Source: Clostridiales bacterium | GTDB taxonomy: Bacteria; Bacillota; Clostridia; Oscillospirales; Acutalibacteraceae | Assembly: GCA_019415925.1 (NCBI GenBank) | Contig: DXYG01000068.1 | Span: 1-14,597 of the forward strand | Length of the DNA stretch: 14,597 nt | Direction of reading: 5' to 3' | Shown here: in pieces, positions 9,201-14,597 of the stretch | How the letters are laid out: the number at the start of each line of letters is the position of its first letter | Numbering within the stretch: position 1 is the stretch's first letter | Position numbers and translations under genes: made by a program | Notes under the pieces: model-generated | Database searches by the model: none | Told to the model about the DNA's origin: nothing | What the model saw: the letters and a program-made list of their open reading frames with translations, nothing else

Positions 9201-9489
9201 TGTGTCGGGAATGGCGGGACTGTCTTATGACCAAAAGAGTGGAGTGGTAAGATTTGGACAACTGAATCACGGCATATCAAGTACGGCTATTTACACTTTT
9301 GACGGTAATTCTGTTTCCCTATTGCATAGCGGAAATAATAATTACCCAAATGGTAATGAATGTTATTGGGATAACAAGTCTGTTTCACTTTCAGAGTATG
9401 AAAAGCAAATCGGTCAATATAATTTTGAAGATCATGGTCACGATTTCATTTCTTTTGAAGAAATAAAAGAAGTAATTAAAAACTATTAA
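6247..9489 (+). CDS. Membrane-anchored M4-family metalloprotease with cytosolic zinc ribbon
   Basis: The N-terminus is a zinc ribbon (C3, C6, C17, C20), then a basic stretch and one membrane helix (about 29-53), giving a type II anchor rather than a cleaved signal peptide. An FTP-like propeptide region (about 70-165) and a PepSY-like stretch follow. The M4 peptidase domain (about 320-575) has the zinc motif HEYTH (H396, E397, H400), the third ligand in NEGISD (E421, with D425) and a candidate transition-state His489 in VISHSAYLMW. All thermolysin-type catalytic positions therefore appear present, although the His489 surroundings are shortened against the usual HxNSG pattern. The roughly 500-residue C-terminal part is unassigned; it has calcium-loop-like DIDGDKINE (712-720) and INDDDIPEL (952-960). 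GGGGG at 6234-6238 supports the start. The ATG at 6240 is out of frame. A possible extended -10 (TGCAATAAT, 6205-6213) is the only promoter hint. Substrate is unknown. Confidence 0.88.
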   Translation: MKCPRCNAEVEKREKYCNKCGKKIKSKKPIIITVAVVLAIALITVSVLFLFFGNGSPVPDKINTLSQEELTALSNENYVSFSEGFTDVKIKDKDTALKAVESVSDSIGIKDVNKELKISSVNTVGDDTYYRMNQYFNDIPVYGRDIVVSADKNGNAVALTSNITDISIEKVNFPDFNEGKVADKIKAYFSSDATVENILVSTDKVNKVIYSLGSKNKYCAYEFIASFNLNDEYSLYSIISDAETGEILNANSILSDAGKSVDVKSDDGSVTAKGWLEDNTYSLYNDECKISIFDFNGNISGSEVKTDFNEYKNIGVNIVESKTNKFDITPINAMRNTTKCYEFYNSLGDDGFDSIHVAINDNYCNGNNARGGSEYNKAVIFIGTNMGTSDIDVLAHEYTHAVSGKLVNWLGNTTQNGAINEGISDIFGELAECSILKFKEPDWKMLSDNKEVGVYRNIKNPSKSGGLSNLSDIESVEEDKYVYSTVISHSAYLMWNGIDGNKDMKIDSDTLAKLWYKSLNLLHSDSTFQQCADTVTRTAKLMYKDGSLTKNQLNCVESAFSKVGLGSSLVENGSSFVVYDKNLKKFDDYHITIKNTFEYKIVVDEDVSGTDTYKLDLENGTYTITVSDNTKDGSKNKFTKTISVVKSLRKIKSEVSIFTDFGVDYDKILEQKKSELIDEYGVASTETYTENTEYLNAGWANREGILSTEKADIDGDKINELVVIRLIKGNGNAGSNKIEVSAYKVISDSAENIGTYEVPYGNNTDKEDMTINAFTCKINNELCLIIESDLTLLYTDLGDISYCLFKCEKGAFSKTLEIYNDADSMTLEWIKETYGNGEKKKTERINSTESILDALVDIGFPKTDNKFTVSGCPSFCNAKGAKKICTLKTERTDLSSPAIKFMKSTAEDFTGLDHSKASSSPEEPDKSEEWKDLYISELDASNIYNSAALAYINDDDIPELVLQSYSILPGTKICWIKDNKVESFDVSGMAGLSYDQKSGVVRFGQLNHGISSTAIYTFDGNSVSLLHSGNNNYPNGNECYWDNKSVSLSEYEKQIGQYNFEDHGHDFISFEEIKEVIKNY

Positions 9490-9518
9490 CTAAGAATATT
9501 TTAAGGAGCGTAATTATT

Positions 9519-10337
9519 ATGACAGAAACAGGAGAATTTTTAGGAAGTACTTTTCAGTTTATTGGTGGAAAGTTAAAATCATTGGCAAAATTTATATTAG
9601 TTACAGGCATATTGGCAAGTGTTATTGTGGGGATTGTCATGTTTGTAAATGCAGGTAATGCTTCCGAAAGCTATATATTAGGAGATTCCTTAACGGGATT
9701 TTATACAACCTTGGGATTTATAATCCTGATAGGTGGTGTTATCATGAGCATTATTTGTTCTTTTGTTCTTTATGCTTTTGGAGCGATAGCTGAAAAGTAT
9801 CTGAATGAAAAAGAGCAAAGAATAAATAATTTCAAAACTCAGAATATGCATAATACACAAGAACAGGTTTACCGTGATTCTTCACCAATTTCAACAAATT
9901 ACTGGACTTGCCCCAAATGCGGTATGTTAATTTCAAATTCAATGAATGTTTGTGGTAATTGCGGTGCTTCAAAAGTTCCGGAAACTGTAAAAAATAATCA
10001 GGAATGCATTCTTCAACCTGGAGAGTGGGTATGTTCAAAATGCGGACGAATAAATCCCGATTATGTAGGTACCTGTGGCTGTGGTGAGGTTAAATCGAGC
10101 TTCAATAATTCATACAACGAGTCAGAAGACCTTGATGAGGAGCAAAACAAATCAATTGGTATTTTGAATCAAATGCTTATAAACGGACAGATTACTCAAG
10201 AAGAATTCGATAACAGATATTCAGAATTTGTAAATAAAAACAGAAACCAAGTTTATCCGAAAAGATGTTCTAAATGCAATTCCGTGTTAAAACAAGGAGC
10301 AGTATTTTGCCAAAAATGTGGTACAAAGGTGGTGTGA
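9519..10337 (+). CDS. Two-helix membrane protein with three zinc ribbons and a SHOCT-like segment
   Basis: Two hydrophobic helices (about 24-44 and 63-90) are followed by a long, presumably cytosolic tail. The tail has three treble-clef/zinc-ribbon cysteine sets: C131/C134/C145/C148, C172/C175/C186/C188 (second pair spaced CxC, not CxxC) and C250/C253/C264/C267. Between the second and third set, residues 211-238 (IGILNQMLINGQITQEEF) match the SHOCT pattern, a short helical oligomerisation motif often found at protein ends. No enzymatic motif is visible, so a scaffolding or regulatory role at the inner membrane face is the most that can be inferred. AAGGAG at 9503-9508 supports the start. The gene begins 29 bp after the peptidase gene and ends 6 bp before the next zinc-ribbon gene. 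Confidence 0.85.
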   Translation: MTETGEFLGSTFQFIGGKLKSLAKFILVTGILASVIVGIVMFVNAGNASESYILGDSLTGFYTTLGFIILIGGVIMSIICSFVLYAFGAIAEKYLNEKEQRINNFKTQNMHNTQEQVYRDSSPISTNYWTCPKCGMLISNSMNVCGNCGASKVPETVKNNQECILQPGEWVCSKCGRINPDYVGTCGCGEVKSSFNNSYNESEDLDEEQNKSIGILNQMLINGQITQEEFDNRYSEFVNKNRNQVYPKRCSKCNSVLKQGAVFCQKCGTKVV

Positions 10338-10343
10338 TATTTT

Positions 10344-11228
10344 ATGGAGCCCAAAAATATGATTTGCCCAAAGTGTGGTGCAGAAGTACTTAGCGATGAA
10401 CAGTTTTGTTATAAATGCGGTGCTGAAATATCTTCAATTAATAAAAAAGATATATTTGCCGAATTAGATGAAAAAAGTGTTAATTCTGAAATAAATATTC
10501 CTGAATCAAATAGAAATAAGCAAAGAGCAATAAGGGCAATTTGCCTTTCTCTTACGGTGATTTTTGTATTTTTATCTATATTTTGTTTTGTAGATCGTAA
10601 TAATTGCCTTAAAAAGATATCTGAATATGAATCAAATATTAAAAGCATGGATAAGGTAATTGAAGAAATAGAGGGGCTGGAACAGGATTTAGTTGAGAAA
10701 GTTGTTCTGCTAAACCGTTATTTATACTCTTTCGATTACGATACCGTATATGGTGTTCATGATTATATTACAGAATTAAATCAAATAGGAAATAAGTTGC
10801 TTGATAAAATAAATGAAGCGGGTGATTTAGGATTTCCGGATTATAAATTAGTATGTGATAATTTAAACATTGATGATGTAGTTGATAATTACAAGAGCTG
10901 GAGAGAAAGCAAACTGGATTATATCGCAAATGAGTACAACGATTTTATTAACAGCCCGGATTATCAAGATATGGGTATAAACGCAAGGGCGGTAGAAGAA
11001 ATGGATCGAAATATACCTTTTGAAATATCTTATAAAATGAATGGTTCAGATATTGTTTCAGGAATATCTGATGTTGATTTTAAATCTTGGCTGAATTCAA
11101 GAATAGACAATGAGAAAGCAAATGAAAATAATTTATTTATCGGAACAATTATTTTTAGTGTGTTGGCAATAGTATCTTTAATCATTTGTATTTTAAATTT
11201 TAAAAAGTTTAAAAGAAAAAGTGGTTAA
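10344..11228 (+). CDS. Zinc-ribbon membrane protein with two helices and a charged helical central domain
   Basis: The N-terminal zinc ribbon (C8, C11, C22, C25; ICPKCG and CYKCG) is followed by a polar linker, a membrane helix (about 63-83), a charged and probably alpha-helical domain (about 85-260, coiled-coil-like near 90-120) and a second membrane helix (about 264-284) with a basic KKFKRK end. The likely topology is cytosolic zinc ribbon, external helical domain, cytosolic C-terminus. I do not recognise the central domain. The start is 6 bp after the upstream stop, and the ribosome binding site AAAGGTGG (10326-10332) lies inside the upstream gene, so translation is probably coupled. An alternative start at Met6 has no better site. 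Function is unknown; it shares the N-terminal module with the M4 peptidase and the next gene. Confidence 0.85.
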   Translation: MEPKNMICPKCGAEVLSDEQFCYKCGAEISSINKKDIFAELDEKSVNSEINIPESNRNKQRAIRAICLSLTVIFVFLSIFCFVDRNNCLKKISEYESNIKSMDKVIEEIEGLEQDLVEKVVLLNRYLYSFDYDTVYGVHDYITELNQIGNKLLDKINEAGDLGFPDYKLVCDNLNIDDVVDNYKSWRESKLDYIANEYNDFINSPDYQDMGINARAVEEMDRNIPFEISYKMNGSDIVSGISDVDFKSWLNSRIDNEKANENNLFIGTIIFSVLAIVSLIICILNFKKFKRKSG

Positions 11229-11258
11229 AAATAACAGATAAAATTCAGTTGTTGATAA

Positions 11259-11265
11259 AAGGAGG
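11259..11265 (+). promoter_or_regulatory. Ribosome binding site that decides between two adjacent ATGs
   Basis: AAGGAGG precedes ATGATG. The spacer is 3 nt to the ATG at 11269 and 6 nt to the ATG at 11272. The second spacing is nearer the usual optimum, so 11272 is preferred; the proteins differ by one Met. Confidence 0.75.
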
Positions 11266-11271
11266 AAAATG

Positions 11272-11964
11272 ATGCTTTGTCCAAAATGCGGTTCAGAAGT
11301 CGATGTTGTAGATGAGTTTTGCTGGAAGTGTGGATTGCCTATCAGAAAAACAGATGAAGATAAATCATGTTTATCTAATTTGCAAAATGATAATGTACAA
11401 GAACGGTCTGCTCAAACTAGAAATTTCCCTTTAGAAACTAAGAAAAAATTCAATAGAAAAGCACTAGTTATTTTAATTATTTGTTTATCATTGAGTATAA
11501 TAACATCAATAATTATTATCACAAATGCTAAAAAAACGGCAATTAAACATTCGTTATATAATACCTATAGTCATTATCAATATGACGGTGCAGGAGATAT
11601 TATTCATGATTTCTTGTGGGTTGAAACTAGCTATGAAAGCATTTTAAGAATCCGCGAGAATGAAGATGATGATTATTCCAATTTAAATTATAGTAGCGGT
11701 ATATATCGATTTAGTGTTACCAGAAACATAGATTGGGAAATTAATGATAACCTTGAATTGGTATTAAAATATGAGGATAGCACATCAATTTTTTATACTT
11801 ATTCAGATTCGAAAGTAGACAAGAAATATTGGCATTACGATGAAAAAGAGTCGAAACTTTATATCGGCGACAATGTTTACAGACCGGTTGATAAAGATGA
11901 AATAAAAGAAACAGATAGTCCTGGGGTTTATCGTATAGCGGATCTCTATTTTAATTATACTTAA
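11272..11964 (+). CDS. Zinc-ribbon, single-helix membrane protein with external beta-rich domain
   Basis: An N-terminal zinc ribbon (C3, C6, C17, C20; LCPKCG and CWKCG) is followed by a polar linker, a basic stop (KKKFNRK), one membrane helix (about 64-85) and a roughly 145-residue external part. That part is rich in aromatic residues and probably beta-stranded (IYRFSVTRNIDWEI, LYIGDNVYRP). No family is recognised. The arrangement copies that of the M4 peptidase and the preceding gene: cytosolic ribbon, helix, external domain. The gene follows the previous one by 43 bp, so it is likely in the same transcription unit. An alternative start is the ATG at 11269, one codon earlier. There are no catalytic motifs; a sensor or partner role is inference only. 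Confidence 0.85.
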   Translation: MLCPKCGSEVDVVDEFCWKCGLPIRKTDEDKSCLSNLQNDNVQERSAQTRNFPLETKKKFNRKALVILIICLSLSIITSIIIITNAKKTAIKHSLYNTYSHYQYDGAGDIIHDFLWVETSYESILRIRENEDDDYSNLNYSSGIYRFSVTRNIDWEINDNLELVLKYEDSTSIFYTYSDSKVDKKYWHYDEKESKLYIGDNVYRPVDKDEIKETDSPGVYRIADLYFNYT

Positions 11965-11975
11965 TCCCCAAATTA

Positions 11976-11994
11976 TGTCTTGAAAGTCAAGATA
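11976..11994. repeat. Short inverted repeat between zinc-ribbon gene and lipoprotein gene
   Basis: TCTTGA (11978-11983) and TCAAGA (11987-11992) are separated by AAG; a G-U and a T-A pair lengthen the stem to 8 bp (11976-11994). No T run follows, so it is not a convincing terminator. It could be an attenuator, a protein site or chance. A TTGAAA at 11980-11985 with TAGGAT 16 bp downstream is a weak promoter candidate in the same place. Confidence 0.4.
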
Positions 11995-12044
11995 ATCTTA
12001 ATAGGATCGAAGTATATAATAGATTTAAAAAAGGTGGTATCAAT

Positions 12045-13022
12045 ATGAAAAAATGTATCTGTTTTGCAATGGTAACTATATTATTTTTGTTGGTAGGTTG
12101 CGGTAATTCGAATTCTTCTTATGTTATAGAAGAAACAACCGAGGCTGTAGTCAATACAACAGTTGAGCCAACTACAGAAAAGCCTACTGAACCTCCTACT
12201 ACCGAACCACCGCAATTAAGTGAATCCTGCGATATGGTACTGGCAAGCGGTTATGATGGTGATGATTATTATCAACTTGTGGCTAATGAAACTGAAGATT
12301 ACAACGGAGTCAAAGACGAATTGGGAGTTATAAAAAATAATGAATGGTTATTAAAACCAACATTAGATATGCCTTTTGTTAACGATGACGGGAGTATGAA
12401 AGGCGTAAAAAATATATATGGTATTGATAATCAAAATATTTTTTACCTTGGAAATAGTTGTTTTTACTATCATATTACAACATCAAGAAGATATGCATCT
12501 GACCTATATAAAGATATTTTTTTTAATGCTGAAATTAACAAATATTATGAACAAGATTCTTCATCTTGTGTTGCAAATATCGATTATGGCTCAATGAACC
12601 AAGAACCGAATTTTTCGTTTACTCATTATATAAATGAAGATGAACCAATGGTTATTGTGGATTTTTCAAAAACTTCATCAAGTGATGGCGTTGCTAAAAT
12701 TTTAAATACTAATACTATGGAAACTTCTGAACTCGTAATTAATAAGTCAGATGAATTCAGCTTTTTTAATTTATCAACTGTTTATCCGATTTCCGAAAAT
12801 AAATTTGCAGTTTCCTTTGTAGGAAAGAAAATTTGTTTCTACGATTTAGATGGAAATCAATTGTTCGATACAACAAATTATAAATTAAGTACATATGATC
12901 AAGATATTACTTTTAAGGATGATAAATGTTCGTTTACTATAAAGAACAACGGAGGAACTTTATATAATATAACAATAAACTCCAAAGGCGAAGTAATAGA
13001 TTCTTATGAGGTCTCTGAATAA
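12045..13022 (+). CDS. Surface lipoprotein with Thr/Pro-rich linker, function unknown
   Basis: MKKC start, hydrophobic core (5-17) and lipobox L16-V17-G18-C19 mark a type II signal peptide, with Cys19 lipidated and the protein held on the outer face of the membrane. Residues about 30-56 form a low-complexity linker rich in Thr, Pro and Glu (TTEKPTEPPTTEPP), typical of Gram-positive surface proteins as a spacer. The remaining roughly 270 residues look like successive beta strands with loops (such as GVIKNNEWLL and KICFYDLDGNQLF), which would fit a propeller-like fold, but I recognise no family. AAGGTGG at 12031-12037 supports the start. The 80-bp gap to the zinc-ribbon gene holds an inverted repeat but no clear terminator, so membership of the upstream unit is possible but not shown. 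Confidence 0.85.
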   Translation: MKKCICFAMVTILFLLVGCGNSNSSYVIEETTEAVVNTTVEPTTEKPTEPPTTEPPQLSESCDMVLASGYDGDDYYQLVANETEDYNGVKDELGVIKNNEWLLKPTLDMPFVNDDGSMKGVKNIYGIDNQNIFYLGNSCFYYHITTSRRYASDLYKDIFFNAEINKYYEQDSSSCVANIDYGSMNQEPNFSFTHYINEDEPMVIVDFSKTSSSDGVAKILNTNTMETSELVINKSDEFSFFNLSTVYPISENKFAVSFVGKKICFYDLDGNQLFDTTNYKLSTYDQDITFKDDKCSFTIKNNGGTLYNITINSKGEVIDSYEVSE

Positions 13023-13148
13023 GCTTTAAGGAAGCACTGATTAAATAGAACATAATTCTAAATAGGAATAATGAATTTAAAAAGGAAGGACTAAGCTTTA
13101 ATAAAAGAAATAAGCCTCCTGTTTTTCGGCAAAGCTAAAATAAATTGA

Positions 13149-13168
13149 ATACATAATAAATTATTTAT
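13149..13168. promoter_or_regulatory. Putative HicB operator 1 (distal palindrome)
   Basis: ATACATAATAAATTATTTAT consists of two 9-bp arms around AA with one mismatch. It matches operator 2 at 18 of 20 positions. The centres are 32 bp apart, about three helical turns, so two dimers could bind on one DNA face. Assignment to HicB is inferred from position. Confidence 0.65.
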
Positions 13169-13177
13169 CAAAAACCA

Positions 13178-13206
13178 TTGACACATAATAAATTATGTAT
13201 TATAAT
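13178..13206 (+). promoter_or_regulatory. Consensus vegetative promoter of hicAB
   Basis: TTGACA (13178-13183), a 17-bp spacer and TATAAT (13201-13206) match the consensus at every position. Transcription should start near 13213, giving a leader of about 17 nt that is almost entirely the ribosome binding site AAGGGGG (13216-13222). The spacer is occupied by a palindrome, so repression is likely. Confidence 0.9.
13181..13200. promoter_or_regulatory. Putative HicB operator 2 (in promoter spacer)
   Basis: ACACATAATAAATTATGTAT has a perfect inner palindrome (ACATAAT-AA-ATTATGT, 13183-13198) and one outer mismatch. It fills the space between the -35 and -10 boxes, where a bound ribbon-helix-helix dimer would block RNA polymerase. 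This fits known HicB autoregulation. Confidence 0.72.
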
Positions 13207-13229
13207 ATTAAATGTAAGGGGGAAACATA

Positions 13230-13427
13230 ATGAAAAGTTATTCCTCAAGGGAAGTTCTCAAAATTCTTTTTGCAGACGGTTGGTATGAAGTGGCTTGCGT
13301 TGGTGACCATCACCAATTGAAACACCCCGAAAAGCCCGGAAGAGTTACATTGACTCACCCGAGAAAAGATATTCCGATTAAAACTCTGAAAAGTATTGAG
13401 AAGCAGGCAGGCGTTAAATTTCCTTAA
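13230..13427 (+). CDS. hicA: HicA-family toxin (mRNA interferase)
   Basis: A 65-residue protein with the HicA pattern: an N-terminal helix with SSREVLKIL, GW at 17-18, the GDHHQ segment at 25-29 carrying the conserved catalytic His (most likely H27), a strand with RVTLTHP, then DIPIKTLKSIEKQAG. HicA proteins have a double-stranded-RNA-binding-like fold and cleave mRNA, stopping translation until the antitoxin neutralises them. The length is normal for the family and no key residue is missing. The gene starts about 17 nt after the predicted transcription start and has a strong AAGGGGG site. hicB follows after 42 bp, the usual toxin-first order for this family. The toxin's ribosome site is visibly better than the antitoxin's, which is odd if antitoxin must be in excess. 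Confidence 0.93.
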   Translation: MKSYSSREVLKILFADGWYEVACVGDHHQLKHPEKPGRVTLTHPRKDIPIKTLKSIEKQAGVKFP

Positions 13428-13469
13428 TGCCTGCACCCCTTACAGATTATTATGAAATGAGGCTTTGCT

Positions 13470-13871
13470 ATGAAAGACAGATATTCATTTGTGGCAGTTT
13501 TCGACGCATCTGACGACGGTATTTCAATCGAATTTCCCGACTTGCCCGGTTGCTTGCCTTGTGCAGATACACTTGAAGAAGCCGTTGAAAATTCCCGTGA
13601 AGCTCTCGGTTTGCACCTTTGGGGAATGGAGCAGGACAACGAGGAAATTCCTCAGCCGACAGCAATTCAGGATATTCACACAGAGAAAAATCAGGTGCTT
13701 GCAGTAATCGACGTGTTTATGCCTGCGTTCAGGGATAAGCTGAACAACAGATTCGTAAAGAAAACGCTTTCGCTTCCTGCGTGGCTCGCCGACCTTGCCG
13801 ATAAAGACGGCGTGAACTGCTCAAAGGTATTTCAGAATGCACTTGCCGAATATTTAGGTGTGAAGCAGTAG
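13470..13871 (+). CDS. hicB: HicB-family antitoxin and autoregulator
   Basis: A 133-residue protein. The N-terminal part (about 4-60) has the HicB partial RNase-H-like pattern: FVAVFDASDDGISIEFPDLPG, then TLEEAVENSREALGLHL. This part neutralises HicA. The C-terminal part (about 96-131; VKKTLSLPAWLADLA, then NCSKVFQNALAEYLG) matches the ribbon-helix-helix DNA-binding type, which as a dimer should bind the two palindromes upstream of hicA. The start at 13470 has a modest GAGG site (13459-13462). The reading is intact. Codons and base composition look more GC-rich than the preceding genes (not computed), which would fit separate acquisition. A strong hairpin terminator follows 40 bp after the stop. 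Confidence 0.94.
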   Translation: MKDRYSFVAVFDASDDGISIEFPDLPGCLPCADTLEEAVENSREALGLHLWGMEQDNEEIPQPTAIQDIHTEKNQVLAVIDVFMPAFRDKLNNRFVKKTLSLPAWLADLADKDGVNCSKVFQNALAEYLGVKQ

Positions 13872-13911
13872 AATAATTGTGCATTGCCGCTGTACGCAAC
13901 AGAATAAAACC

Positions 13912-13951
13912 GCCCGTACAAGCCGAGAATTGACTTGTACGGGCTTTGTTT
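13912..13951 (+). terminator. Hairpin terminator of hicAB
   Basis: GCCCGTACAAG (13912-13922) and CTTGTACGGGC (13934-13944) form a perfect 11-bp stem with an 11-nt loop, followed by TTTGTTT. Its position 40 bp after hicB fits the end of that operon. Confidence 0.88.
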
Positions 13952-14273
13952 CGCTTATGAATAAAAAGATAATTATGTTATTGATATAAGCATTTTGCAG
14001 GCTATTGGGCAAAGTATGGAATAGTATTTTACAGCAGAAAAATAGAAGATAACGGAACATTCTGCCGTTGATAGCGTTTCAATTATGAATTTTCGCAATA
14101 GCGGTTGAAATGGTAGGGAAAAATAGAGGTTCTGCAGGTATTATGCAGACTGATGATTCACGATTAAAAGGCAATAACTTTTCATAAATCTGCATAGCTT
14201 TTGACGTCTATAAACACCAAATAAACACCCACTCGACAAATAAAGCGTATTTTCAGACAGAAAACAAAATAAT
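13952..14273. other. Non-coding stretch between two terminators
   Basis: No open frame with a plausible start, ribosome site or recognisable product was seen on either strand, and no tRNA-like fold. Small structures are TCTGCA (14131-14136) with TGCAGA (14144-14149), a 7-nt-loop inverted repeat, and TAAACACC repeated at 14211 and 14222, 11 bp apart. A small RNA cannot be excluded because the stretch ends in a strong terminator, but no convincing promoter was found. Confidence 0.6.
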
Positions 14274-14308
14274 AAAAACGGCTTAAACGCAGTGTTTAAG
14301 CCGTTTTT
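14274..14308. terminator. Strong, symmetrical (bidirectional) hairpin terminator
   Basis: The 15-base arms 14274-14288 and 14294-14308 are perfectly complementary around a GCAGT loop. Five As open the left arm and five Ts close the right arm, so the element reads as a terminator in both directions. No gene ends next to it on the + strand (hicB ends 400 bp earlier behind its own terminator). Confidence 0.85.
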
Positions 14309-14420
14309 GCTTGGCAGGGGCAGAAGGATGCTGACTGCTCATAAGGATAACATTATTTACTGGCATGAAATGTGTTTTTAGTTACGTTGTTACATTGAAA
14401 AGTGAATATACCATAAAAAT

Positions 14421-14461
14421 ACCGCTTGCATTTATGATTATTCGCAAGCGGTTGTTTTTTT
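14421..14461. terminator. Second downstream hairpin terminator, probably bidirectional
   Basis: ACCGCTTGC (14421-14429) and GCAAGCGGT (14444-14452) form a 9-bp stem, with a 7-T run at 14455-14461 on the + strand. Read from the other strand the hairpin is followed by ATTTTTAT, so it may also end a leftward transcript from beyond the window. Confidence 0.8.
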
Positions 14462-14540
14462 GATGTAAAAAATATACTTAAAATTACTCAAAACAACAAT
14501 TTTTAATAATTTCAGATTATATTATTATTTGTTAAAATAT

Positions 14541-14561
14541 CGCAAAGTATTCCCCTTTGCG
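14541..14561. repeat. Small hairpin near the right edge
   Basis: CGCAAAG (14541-14547) and CTTTGCG (14555-14561) are separated by 7 nt. On the - strand the hairpin is followed by ATATTTT, a weak terminator-like context. It may relate to a leftward gene outside the window. No gene is visible here. Confidence 0.5.
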
Positions 14562-14597
14562 AAAAGCACGCAAAACATCAGGATATAAGCCGTACAA

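Noticed and set aside
12015..12020. TATAAT as -10 box of the lipoprotein gene
   Set aside because: The best -35 candidate (TTGAAA, 11980) is 29 bp away, and the -10 lies only 11 bp before the ribosome site; it is unsupported as a feature.
13245..13665. Antisense and shifted open frames over hicA and hicB
   Set aside because: Both genes match known families on the + strand; the other frames have no family resemblance or ribosome sites.
13854..14060. Minus-strand 68-residue frame downstream of hicB
   Set aside because: It runs through the hicAB terminator stem and has no ribosome site or recognisable sequence.
14211..14229. TAAACACC direct repeat as a recombination attachment site
   Set aside because: Two 8-bp copies 11 bp apart with no integrase, tRNA or flanking element give too little support.

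Overview
The window looks like a piece of a low-GC anaerobic gut or rumen Firmicute of the class Clostridia, probably Ruminococcus-like. The evidence is AT-rich DNA with AGGAGG-type ribosome binding sites, three adjacent genes carrying type-I dockerins and/or cohesins (the parts of cellulosome- or amylosome-like extracellular complexes), BspA-type leucine-rich repeats, bacterial Ig-like modules, and several small N-terminal zinc-ribbon membrane proteins of the kind common in Clostridia. Species cannot be assigned from the sequence alone.

Region 1 (1-6197) is a scaffoldin/dockerin cluster on the + strand. It opens with the 3' part of a secreted protein built of 129-residue tandem repeats and ending in a dockerin (cut by the left window edge). 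A 1133-residue multimodular scaffoldin follows: two N-terminal cohesins, Ig-like modules, a BspA-type LRR block, a third cohesin and a dockerin. Then comes a 232-residue protein with just one cohesin and one dockerin, like a small adaptor scaffoldin. Spacings of 29 and 14 bp suggest one operon, closed by a hairpin terminator at 6154-6197. The three dockerins have three different but internally symmetric recognition pairs (AG, KK, VL). This suggests that the products dock on different cohesins and form a layered assembly.

Region 2 (6247-13022) holds five + strand genes for envelope proteins. Four carry cytosolic double-CxxC zinc ribbons and membrane segments; the first of them has an M4 (thermolysin-family) metalloprotease as its external part. 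The fifth is a lipoprotein with a Thr/Pro-rich linker. The first four are tightly spaced (29, 6 and 43 bp) and look like one transcription unit. I know of no described system with this composition, and it is the best candidate in the window for something undescribed.

Region 3 (13149-13951) is a compact hicA-hicB toxin-antitoxin module. It has a consensus promoter (TTGACA, 17 bp, TATAAT), two near-identical palindromic operator candidates 32 bp apart, and a strong terminator. Region 4 (13952-14597) has no recognisable gene. It holds two further hairpin terminators and a small hairpin near the right edge.
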